From positions 5,179,501 to 5,243,500 of the forward strand of contig NZ_SAUH01000001.1 of NCBI RefSeq assembly GCF_004193175.1: a DNA stretch of 64,000 nt, written 5' to 3'. The DNA is from Streptomyces sp. RFCAC02. Lineage in GTDB: Bacteria > Actinomycetota > Actinomycetes > Streptomycetales > Streptomycetaceae. This document shows, piece after piece, positions 47,965 to 55,051 of this stretch. The notes under the pieces are model-generated. The model had not been told where the DNA came from, did not search any database, and saw only the letters and a program-made list of their open reading frames with translations. Position numbers and translations under genes: made by a program. Every line of letters begins with the position of its first letter. Position 1 is the stretch's first letter.

Positions 47965-48048
47965 TCAGACCGCCGGACAGATGGCGCTGGACATTCGACC
48001 GAGATCGACGTGGCGCCGACTCACCAGGGCAGTACCAGCTTCAGACAT
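47965..48048 (-). CDS. leader peptide upstream of sulfite reductase operon
   Basis: A 27-residue ORF (ATG 48048) containing ALVSRRHVDLGRMSSAICPA. It carries the same HVDLxR...SAIC motif as the leader ORFs at 33987 and 34085, with the single Cys three residues from the end. It lies 140 bases upstream of the sulfite reductase start. Position and motif support translational attenuation of the whole cys operon by cysteinyl-tRNA or ribosome stalling; this is inference. The remaining sequence from 48049 to 48181 shows no gene. Confidence 0.78.
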   Translation of the reverse strand: MSEAGTALVSRRHVDLGRMSSAICPAV

Positions 48049-48181
48049 GACCGCAGCGTGGCACGCGGTGACCGTCGAGTCCACCAGCGCCCATCATGCG
48101 GACGCGTATGTCTCATATGGTGAGACGAGTGAGAATGTGGTCACAGAAGGTCGCGAACGGGCCGCCGTCCGTACGCGCGTG

Positions 48182-49828
48182 TCACCCGACGACCGGCCGC
48201 GACCGCTCCACGATCGCCGCCGTGCCCGCGCCCGCCGGCAGCGTGCCGAACGCCAGCCCGGCCTCCCCGCCGAGCCGCGACGCGCAGAACGCGTCCGCCA
48301 CCGCCGCCGGCGCGTGCCGTACCAGCAGCGCGCCCTGGAGCACCAGCGCCAGCCGCTCCACCAGCAGCCGCGCCCGCCCCTCGATCCCCTCCAGATCGGA
48401 CAGCCGCGTCAGCACGTCCTTGATCGCCGCGTCCAGCCGGTGGTCCTCGCCGGCCGCGAGGCCGACCTCCGACAGATACGCGTTCAGCGCGCCCGGCTCA
48501 CGGCGCAGCGCCCGCAGCACGTCGAGCGCCTGCACATTGCCCGACCCCTCCCAGATCGAGTTCAGCGGCGACTGGCGCAGCAGCCGCGGCATCCCCGACT
48601 CCTCGACGTACCCATTCCCGCCGAGGCACTCCAGCGCCTCGGCCACCAGCGGCGCGCAGCGCTTCGTCACCCAGTACTTGGCGGCCGGGAGCGCGAGCCG
48701 CAGCAGGTGCCGCTCCGCCGCGCTGCCCGCGGCCGCCGCGTCCTGCGCCGCCGCGAGCCGCAGCGCGAGCGCCGTCGCCGCCTCCGACTCAAGCGCCAGA
48801 TCGGCCAGCACGTTCCGCATGAGCGGCTGCTCCGCCAGCGTCCGCCCGAACGCCGACCGGTGCGTCGCGTGGTGCAGCGCCTGCGACACCGCCTGCCGCA
48901 TCAGCCCCGCCGAGCCCGTCACGCAGTCGAGCCGGGTCGCCGCCACCATCTCGATGATGGTCGCGACGCCACGTCCCTCGTCGCCGACCCGCCACGCCTG
49001 CGTCGTCCCGTCGAACTCGACCTCGGACGACGCGTTCGACCGGTCGCCGAGCTTGTCCTTCAGCCGCTGGATGCGGAAGGTGTTCCGGCCGCCGTCCGGG
49101 AGCACGCGCGGCAGCAGGAAGCACGTCAGCCCGCCCGGCGCCTGCGCGAGGACGAGGAACACGTCGCACATCGGCGCGGAACAGAACCACTTGTGGCCGG
49201 TCAGCGCGTACCGGCCGGCCCCGTCGAGCGGCTCGGCCCGCGTCGTGTTGGCCCGCACGTCGGACCCGCCCTGCTTCTCCGTCATGCCCATGCCGGCCAG
49301 CGCGCCCGGCTTCTCCACCGCGGGCCGCAGCCCCGGCGCGTACTCCCGCGAGGTCAGCAACGGCTCCCACACCGCCGCCAGATCAGGCTGCGCACGCAGC
49401 GCCGGCACCGCCGCGTGCGTCATCGACACCGGGCACAGGTGCCCCGCCTCCACCTGCGTCCACACGAGGAAGCCCGCCGTGCGCCGCACCTGCCCCGCGG
49501 GACCCGACCACGCGTCGGTCAGCCCCGCACCCACCGCGTGCTCCATCAGCCGGTGCCACGACGGGTGGAACTCCACCTCGTCCACACGGTGGCCGTACCG
49601 GTCGTGCGTGCGCAGCACCGGCGGATACGCGTCGGCCGTCCCGCCCCACTCCCGCGCCTCCGCCGACCCGGCGAGCCGCCCGAGAACGCCCAGCTCCCCG
49701 GCGATCGCGTCCGCCGCACCGGCGGCGTACCGGGCGACGCCCTCGGTGAGCGCCGCGTCCTGTCCGAACACGTCGTATCCGGTGAGCGGCGGGGGCTGAT
49801 TGGTCACCGCGTGGGTGCTCGCACTCAT
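48182..49828 (-). CDS. AidB-like acyl-CoA dehydrogenase
   Basis: A 548-residue flavoprotein of the AidB branch of acyl-CoA dehydrogenases. The AidB N-terminal adaptive-response domain appears as NQPPPLTGYDVFGQDAALTE. The core contains GMGMTEKQGGSDVRANTTRA, TGHKWFCSAPMCDVFLVLAQ and ECLGGNGYVEESGMPRLLRQ, then PLNSIWEGSGNVQALDVLR with the catalytic-loop residues. E. coli AidB binds DNA and protects against alkylation. In Streptomyces these genes are usually unlinked to ada, but here ada-alkA and ogt genes lie 10 kb away. ATG 49828 gives the usual length. Confidence 0.9.
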   Translation of the reverse strand: MSASTHAVTNQPPPLTGYDVFGQDAALTEGVARYAAGAADAIAGELGVLGRLAGSAEAREWGGTADAYPPVLRTHDRYGHRVDEVEFHPSWHRLMEHAVGAGLTDAWSGPAGQVRRTAGFLVWTQVEAGHLCPVSMTHAAVPALRAQPDLAAVWEPLLTSREYAPGLRPAVEKPGALAGMGMTEKQGGSDVRANTTRAEPLDGAGRYALTGHKWFCSAPMCDVFLVLAQAPGGLTCFLLPRVLPDGGRNTFRIQRLKDKLGDRSNASSEVEFDGTTQAWRVGDEGRGVATIIEMVAATRLDCVTGSAGLMRQAVSQALHHATHRSAFGRTLAEQPLMRNVLADLALESEAATALALRLAAAQDAAAAGSAAERHLLRLALPAAKYWVTKRCAPLVAEALECLGGNGYVEESGMPRLLRQSPLNSIWEGSGNVQALDVLRALRREPGALNAYLSEVGLAAGEDHRLDAAIKDVLTRLSDLEGIEGRARLLVERLALVLQGALLVRHAPAAVADAFCASRLGGEAGLAFGTLPAGAGTAAIVERSRPVVG

Positions 49829-49979
49829 GCGGCCACGGTAGGCCGCCGGCGCCCGTGCGTCACCACCACCGCGCGCGGGGGGACGACACGGTGTGCGGAA
49901 GCCGTCGCCACGCGCCCTCTCCCGGAGCGACTCCTTTAGTACAGTTGGGCGTTCGCGGCTACTGCGATAGGAGCAGACC

Positions 49980-50924
49980 ATGGGCGTGACGCGCCGGGAA
50001 GACGCCATCGACACACGCCTCCACGCCCGCCCCGACACCTGCGCCGGAGCCGTCCCCGCCGGTCCACCGCCCACCGACCGCACCGGGCCGACCGTCCCCC
50101 GCATGATGCTCGGCGCCCGCCTGCGCCGCCTGCGGGAGGAGAGCGGCATCACCGGCCTGGAGGCGGGCCGCCGCATCCGCGCGTCCCACTCCAAGATCAG
50201 CCGTCTGGAGATGGGCCGCACCGGCTTCAAGCCGCGCGACGTCGAGGACCTCCTCACCCTCTACGGCGTCACGGACGACGACGAGCGCGCCACCCTCCTG
50301 GCCCTCGCCCGGGCCAGCAACGTCCCCGGCTGGTGGCACGTCTACCACGACATCGTCCCGAGCTGGCTGAACGTGTACCTCGGCCTCGAACAGGCCGCCA
50401 CCGTCATCCGCGGCTACGAGCTCCAGTTCATCCCCGGCCTGCTCCAGACCGAGGGGTACGCGCGGGCGGTGCTGCGCCTCGGCGGCGACACCGACGAGGA
50501 GCGCCTCGAACGCCGGCTGCGGCTGCGCATGGAACGCCGCCGCGTCCTGGACCGGGACCGGCCGCCCCACCTGTGGGTCGTCATCGACGAGGCGGCGCTG
50601 CGGCGCCCCATGGGCAGCTCCGACCTGATGCGCGCGCAGCTCGAACACCTCATCGAGGCCGGGCGGCAGCCGCACATCACCATCCAGGTCATGCCGTTCG
50701 CGGCCGGCTGCCACGCGGCGGTGGCGGGCCCCATCACCGTGCTGCGCCCGCCGGGCGGCGAACTGCCCGACGTGGTCTACCTGGAGCAGCTCACCGGCGG
50801 CGTCTACCCGGACAAGCCGACCGAGATCGAGCTGTACCGGCACATGATGAACCGTCTCGTCGTGCAGTCCGAGCCGCCGCGGGCGACCGAGGAGTTCCTG
50901 CTACGGGTGATGCGGGAGCAGTAG
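49980..50924 (+). CDS. WhiJ-like XRE regulator with DUF5753 domain
   Basis: 314 residues. An extended Pro-rich N-terminus (about 40 residues) precedes the XRE helix-turn-helix (LGARLRRLREESGITGLEAG, HSKISRLEMGRTGFKPRDVE). The sensor region then shows GWWHVYHDIVPSWLNVYLGL, ELQFIPGLLQTEGYARAVL and VIDEAALRRPMGSSDLM. ATG 49980 is preceded by AGGAG at 7 bases. Unlike the copy at 24048, no DUF397 gene follows, so it is an orphan of its class. Targets unknown. Confidence 0.88.
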   Translation: MGVTRREDAIDTRLHARPDTCAGAVPAGPPPTDRTGPTVPRMMLGARLRRLREESGITGLEAGRRIRASHSKISRLEMGRTGFKPRDVEDLLTLYGVTDDDERATLLALARASNVPGWWHVYHDIVPSWLNVYLGLEQAATVIRGYELQFIPGLLQTEGYARAVLRLGGDTDEERLERRLRLRMERRRVLDRDRPPHLWVVIDEAALRRPMGSSDLMRAQLEHLIEAGRQPHITIQVMPFAAGCHAAVAGPITVLRPPGGELPDVVYLEQLTGGVYPDKPTEIELYRHMMNRLVVQSEPPRATEEFLLRVMREQ

Positions 50925-51020
50925 GCACCTCCGCGTGCCGGAACGGTGTTCGACAAGGTGGGGGACGGGTGTCCGTCACGGGGATTGACGCAGGTCGCCG
51001 GCACCCCGATAGTCCCTGTT

Positions 51021-51034
51021 TGGGAGCGCTCCCA
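51021..51034. promoter_or_regulatory. CebR box upstream of GDSL-CBM2 gene
   Basis: TGGGAGCGCTCCCA, identical in all 14 positions to the site at 6421, lies 83 bases before the ATG of the GDSL esterase. It implies that both CBM2-bearing enzymes belong to the cellobiose-controlled regulon. Confidence 0.85.
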
Positions 51035-51116
51035 GGGCGTCGCCGCCGGACACCCTCGCGCCTCGGGGCCGGCGTCGCGCGTCCGCCCGCCGCCGTCCCC
51101 GAACGCTAGGAGTGTC

Positions 51117-52196
51117 ATGCCCACTACACGACGAAGCCCGCTCGGCCGCCTCCTCGCCCTGCTGGTCACCCTGCTGGTGGCGGTCTCCGCCGGCCTCGCG
51201 GCGCAGCCCGCCGCCGCCGCGACGCCGACCAGGGTGATGCTGCTCGGGGACTCCATCACCGGCAACAACGGCTGCTGGCGCGCGCTGCTGTGGCAGCACC
51301 TCCAGGCCACCGGATACACCGACGTCGATTTCGTCGGCACCCTGCAGAACCCGTACTGCCAGGGCGCGTTCGACGGCGACAACGAGGGGCACGGCGGATT
51401 CCTCGCCACCGGCATCGCGAATGACAACCAGCTCCCCGGCTGGCTGTCCGGCACCGACCCGGACATCGTGCTGATGATGCTCGGCACGAACGACGTCTGG
51501 AGCCACCTGCCGCCCGCCACCATCCTGGACGCCTACAGCACCCTGCTGGCGCAGATGCGCGCCCAGAACCCGGACGTGCGGCTCGTCGTCGCGCAGATCC
51601 CGCCGATGAACCCGGCCGGCTGCTCCGACTGCGCCCAGGGCGTCGTGAACCTGAACGCCGCCATACCGGGCTGGGCGGAGGAGAACAGCACCGAGGCGTC
51701 GCCGATCACGGTGGTCGACCAGTGGACGGGCTTCGACACGGCCGCGGACACCACGGACGGCGTGCACCCGAACGAGACCACCGGCATCCAGAAGCTGGAG
51801 GCCCGCTGGTACCCGGCCCTCGCGGCGGCCCTCGACACCACCGACCCCGGCACGGACCCGGGTCCCGACCCGGAGCCCGGCGCCTGCTCGGTCGGCGCGA
51901 GCGTCAACGCCTGGAACACGGGGCTCACCGCCTCCCTGACGATCACGAACACCGGCACCACCGCCGTGAACGGCTGGTCGCTCGGCTTCACGCTGCCCGC
52001 CGGGCAGAGCATCACCTCCGGGTGGAACGCCGGCTACAGCTCGGGCGGCGGCACGGTCACCGCGACCAACGCGGCCTGGAACGGCACCATCGCGCCGGGC
52101 GCCAGCGTGAGCATCGGCTACCAGGCCGCCCACACGGGGAACGCGGCACCCCCGACCGGCTTCACCCTCAACGGCGCGGCCTGCACGACCGCCTGA
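51117..52196 (+). CDS. secreted GDSL/SGNH esterase with CBM2
   Basis: A 359-residue extracellular enzyme. The signal peptide (LLALLVTLLVAVSAGLAAQP) ends near AAAAT. The SGNH hydrolase domain follows: VMLLGDSITGNNGCW with the nucleophile Ser, DIVLMMLGTNDVWSHLP with the oxyanion Asn, and TTDGVHPNETTG with the Asp/His pair. The layout matches carbohydrate esterase family 3 acetyl-xylan esterases. A Pro/Asp linker (PGTDPGPDPEPG) leads to a C-terminal cellulose-binding CBM2. AGGAG lies 5 bases before ATG 51117. A CebR box upstream links it to the LPMO at 5.3 kb. Confidence 0.92.
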   Translation: MPTTRRSPLGRLLALLVTLLVAVSAGLAAQPAAAATPTRVMLLGDSITGNNGCWRALLWQHLQATGYTDVDFVGTLQNPYCQGAFDGDNEGHGGFLATGIANDNQLPGWLSGTDPDIVLMMLGTNDVWSHLPPATILDAYSTLLAQMRAQNPDVRLVVAQIPPMNPAGCSDCAQGVVNLNAAIPGWAEENSTEASPITVVDQWTGFDTAADTTDGVHPNETTGIQKLEARWYPALAAALDTTDPGTDPGPDPEPGACSVGASVNAWNTGLTASLTITNTGTTAVNGWSLGFTLPAGQSITSGWNAGYSSGGGTVTATNAAWNGTIAPGASVSIGYQAAHTGNAAPPTGFTLNGAACTTA

Positions 52197-52210
52197 CGCA
52201 CCGTCCACCG

Positions 52211-52243
52211 CACCCGGTCCCGCCCCGCCGGCGGGGCCGGGTG
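52211..52243 (+). terminator. terminator after GDSL esterase
   Basis: CCCCGCCGGCGGGG (52223-52236) is a perfect palindrome, and outer arms CACCCGG (52211-52217) and CCGGGTG (52237-52243) extend the stem with a 5-base bulge. The following 270 bases up to 52515 hold a promoter region but no gene; a GTG/ATG-rich open frame there is not convincing. Confidence 0.7.
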
Positions 52244-52515
52244 CTCCGCTGTTCCCGTCACCGCAAAGGTGTGCGGAATGTGAACGGAGTATTGCCCGGG
52301 CACCGTTCGGACGACAGAATGCCGGACGGCACGTGAACGGATCATGCCGTCCCGGTCGACCTTGTCGGCCCCGGCGGCCGTTCACCCCTGCCGTGTGCGC
52401 CGACGTCGACCGGCTCGGGGTGCCGATCCGCCGGGTCTTCGCTGACGGGAAGCGCGTGACCGGAGGGCGCGGCACTCCGGGTCCGGGCGACCAGGACCGA
52501 CCAGGGAAGAGAGCG

Positions 52516-52944
52516 ATGAAGAAGATCCTCGCGCGGTTCGCCGTGCCCCTCGCCGCAGTGGGCGGCATGGTGGCTGCCACCGCCACCCCGGCCGCCGCCG
52601 CGTCCGATGCCCGGGCCTACTGCGGTTACACGTACAGCAGTTCGCTGGGCAACCAGCGGTGCGGCTGGTCCGGCTTCGAGAGCGAGGTCGGCGACGGCAC
52701 GGAGAAGCTGGTGCTGCAGGACAACAACCCGGACGGGTACGGCGTCATCGTGCAGTACTTCCGGTACGACATGGACGCGACCGGCCCGTACAGCCACACA
52801 GTCACGGGCGGGTACGGGGCCGCCTCGACCTGGACGATGCACATGACGGAGGGCACGGAGATCAGCTTCCGCGTGTGCCCCTACAACAGCTCGTACGGCA
52901 TCTACACGAACAAGTGCGGTTCCTGGGTCTCGGGCATCGCCTGA
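52516..52944 (+). CDS. small secreted cysteine-containing protein
   Basis: 142 residues with a Sec signal (FAVPLAAVGGMVAATATPAA, cleavage near AAASD). The mature 110 residues contain four Cys (YCGYTY, QRCGWSG, FRVCPYN, NKCGSW) that could form two disulfides, and many Tyr, Gly and Ser. No family is recognised; secreted proteins of this size in Streptomyces include inhibitors and bacteriocin-like factors. ATG 52516 is preceded by GGGAAGAG. It is a single gene between the esterase and a convergent TetR gene. Function unknown. Confidence 0.7.
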   Translation: MKKILARFAVPLAAVGGMVAATATPAAAASDARAYCGYTYSSSLGNQRCGWSGFESEVGDGTEKLVLQDNNPDGYGVIVQYFRYDMDATGPYSHTVTGGYGAASTWTMHMTEGTEISFRVCPYNSSYGIYTNKCGSWVSGIA

Positions 52945-52984
52945 TCCGTACCGCGCCGCCCGGCCGCCCGTGTGACGCCCCGCG

Positions 52985-53680
52985 TCACGCCGGCGGCCGG
53001 CCGATTCTGGCGGCCACGGCGTCGAGGACCCAGTCGAGGCCGGTCGCGAAGGACGTCGCGGCGTCCACGTCCGTGCCGTCGTACACCGCCCTGGACAGCG
53101 CCGGGAAACGGCCGGTCTCCAGCATTCTCCGCAGGCGCGGGCCGTGGGCGCGCTGCCAGTCGCGCTCGGACAGGCCGGTGGCGCGCTCGGCCCGCAGGTC
53201 GGCCACCTCGCGCCTGATCGCGCCGATGGCGTAGGCGCCGACGGTCTCCACGGCGCGCATGGCGGTGTCGAGGTCGGTGACGGCGGCGACGGGCGCCAGC
53301 GCGGCCTCCCGCACGGCGAGGGCGTTCGGCCCGAGCGCCGGGCGGCCCCCGAGCAGGTCGGCCAGCCATTCGTGACGGAGGGCGGCCCGCCGGGTGCGGT
53401 GGGCGTGACCGCGCAGCGCCGCCCGCCAGTCACCCTTCTCCCCGTCGGGGAGCATCTCGGCGTTGACCTCGTCCACCATGAGGTCGAGCAGCTCCTCCTT
53501 GGTGGCGATGTACCCGTACAGCCGCATCGGGCCGGCGCCCAGGCGGGCGGCGACCTTGCGGAACGACACCGCGTCGAGGCCGCCCTCGTCGGCCAGTGCG
53601 ACGGCGGCGGCGACGATCCGTTCCCGGTCGAGCGGCGCGGGGCGTGCCGGCGGCTCGGGCCGGTCCCAGACAGTGGTCAT
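52985..53680 (-). CDS. TetR-family regulator with TetR_C-type ligand domain
   Basis: A 231-residue regulator. The N-terminal helix-turn-helix lies at residues 20-66 (REIVAAAVALADEGG-like start, SFRKVAARLGAGPMRLYGYI), followed by DLMVDEVNAEML and a tetracyclin-repressor-like C-terminal domain. It is divergent from the FAD monooxygenase at 53737 with only 56 bases between. Two direct copies of ATACGGTGTA in that spacer are the likely operators. Regulators of this group commonly sense the substrate of the neighbouring hydroxylase. Confidence 0.9.
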   Translation of the reverse strand: MTTVWDRPEPPARPAPLDRERIVAAAVALADEGGLDAVSFRKVAARLGAGPMRLYGYIATKEELLDLMVDEVNAEMLPDGEKGDWRAALRGHAHRTRRAALRHEWLADLLGGRPALGPNALAVREAALAPVAAVTDLDTAMRAVETVGAYAIGAIRREVADLRAERATGLSERDWQRAHGPRLRRMLETGRFPALSRAVYDGTDVDAATSFATGLDWVLDAVAARIGRPPA

Positions 53681-53703
53681 GGCCACCACCGTAGCCGGTT
53701 GCC

Positions 53704-53731
53704 ATACGGTGTAGCGAGCCAATACGGTGTA
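53704..53731. promoter_or_regulatory. direct repeat ATACGGTGTA, operator of TetR/monooxygenase pair
   Basis: ATACGGTGTA at 53704-53713 and again at 53722-53731, 18 bases apart, in the 56-bp divergent spacer. The second copy ends 5 bases before the monooxygenase ATG and could also contain its -10 element. Confidence 0.6.
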
Positions 53732-53736
53732 TCGGT

Positions 53737-54863
53737 ATGAGACAACGTATCGCCGTCGTCGGTGCCGGACCCGCCGGCCTGGCCCTCGCCCGCGTTCTGC
53801 ACCGCCACGGCCACCCCGCCACCGTCCTCGAACGGGACCCGTCCCGTGACGCCCGCCCCCTGGCGGCACGCTGGACCTGCACGCGGGGCTGGGTCAGCTC
53901 GCGCTGGAGAAGGCGGGGCTGCTGGCGGAGTTCCGGGAGCTGTCCCGTCCCGAGGGGCAGGCCCTGCGCATCCTGGGCATGGACGGGACCGTCCTGCGCG
54001 ACTGGAAGCCGGATCCCGGCGAGCGGGCCAATCCCGAGATCGACCGGGGGCAGCTCCGGGACCTGCTCCTCGGCCCCCTGGAGGTCCAGTGGGGGCGGGG
54101 CGTGACGGAGGTGGTGCCGCAGGACGGGGACGGCGCGCTGGTCCGTTTCGCGGACGGGCGGCAGGAGGCGTTCGACCTGGTGGTCGGCGCGGACGGCGCC
54201 TGGTCCCGCGTCCGCCCCGCGGTCTCGCCCGCGCGGCCGCACTACACGGGCATCACGCTGGTCGAGACCTCCCTGGACGACATCGACACCCGCCACCCGG
54301 AACTCGCCCGGCTGGTCGGTGACGGCGCGCTCGCGGTGTACGGCGTGAACTGCTCGGTCGGCGCCCAGCGCAACAGCGGCGGCCACGTCAAGGTGTACGC
54401 CCAGTTCCGCGCGCCGCTCGACTGGCACACGGTCGCGGGTCTCGACCTGACCGACACCGAGGCCGTGCGGTCGCACCTGCTGGAGCGGTTCGACGGCTGG
54501 CCCGCCCCGGTCCTCGACCTCATCCGCCACGGCGCCGCGTTCGCCCACCGCCCCCTCCACGTCATGCCCGTGTCCCACACCTGGGCACACGTCCCGGGGG
54601 TGACGCTCCTCGGTGACGCCGCCCACCTGATGCCGCCGCTGGGGGTGGGCGCGAATCTGGCGCTGCTCGAGGGCGCCGAGCTCGCCGAGTCCATCGCCGC
54701 CGCCGGTCCCGGCGAGCTGGACGGGGTCGTCCGGGCCTTCGAGGAACGGATGTGCGCGCGGGCCGGGAAGTGGGCGGAGATCACGGCGGCCGGCCTCGAT
54801 CGCCTCGTCAGCCCGGACCCGGCCCGGGCCCTCGCCGTCTTCGACGAGGTCCAGCCCTCCTGA
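53737..54863 (+). pseudogene. FAD-dependent monooxygenase (TetX-like), frameshifted near residue 42
   Basis: A class A flavin monooxygenase interrupted by a single-base loss. Frame 1 from ATG 53737 gives RIAVVGAGPAGLALARVLHR and then ERDPSRDARP, the FAD-binding start. At the C5 run 53856-53860 and the adjacent TGG, the homology moves to the other frame, reading GGTLDLHAGLGQLALEKAGL and LRILGMDGTVLRDWKP. It continues with LVVGADGAWSRVRPA and TLLGDAAHLMPPLGVGANLA to 54863. With one base restored the protein has 375 residues and is a TetX-like hydroxylase. Repressor and operator upstream are intact. It is a real lesion or a sequencing error. Confidence 0.85.
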
Positions 54864-55009
54864 CCACCGCAGGCGGGCCGGCGGCGCGCGGGGGAACAGG
54901 GCGGCGCGGGAGCGCGTTCCCCAGGCCACGGACGCGCCCGCGCGCCCCGTGGTCGATCGCTCACAGCGAACACGGAAGAGGGCGGGGAACAAAGGAGGGG
55001 CGTCCGGGC

Positions 55010-55030
55010 ATTGAGTCGATGTAACTCAAT
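55010..55030. promoter_or_regulatory. HAIR-like element (HspR operator) upstream of lon
   Basis: ATTGAGT (55010-55016) and ACTCAAT (55024-55030) are exact inverted arms separated by seven bases. This matches the HspR-associated HAIR consensus TTGAGT-N7-ACTCAA except for the outermost base. It lies 21 bases before the lon start codon. lon is a known HspR target in Streptomyces. Confidence 0.85.
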
Positions 55031-55051
55031 GAGCCTGCTTAGGGAGAGTTC

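Noticed and set aside
45119..49939. A 1606-codon open frame on the plus strand antisense to the cys operon and aidB-like gene
   Set aside because: It runs opposite to a well-supported set of overlapping genes, has Arg/Gly/Pro-rich low-complexity translation, and exists because third positions in GC-rich genes remove stops from the antisense frame.
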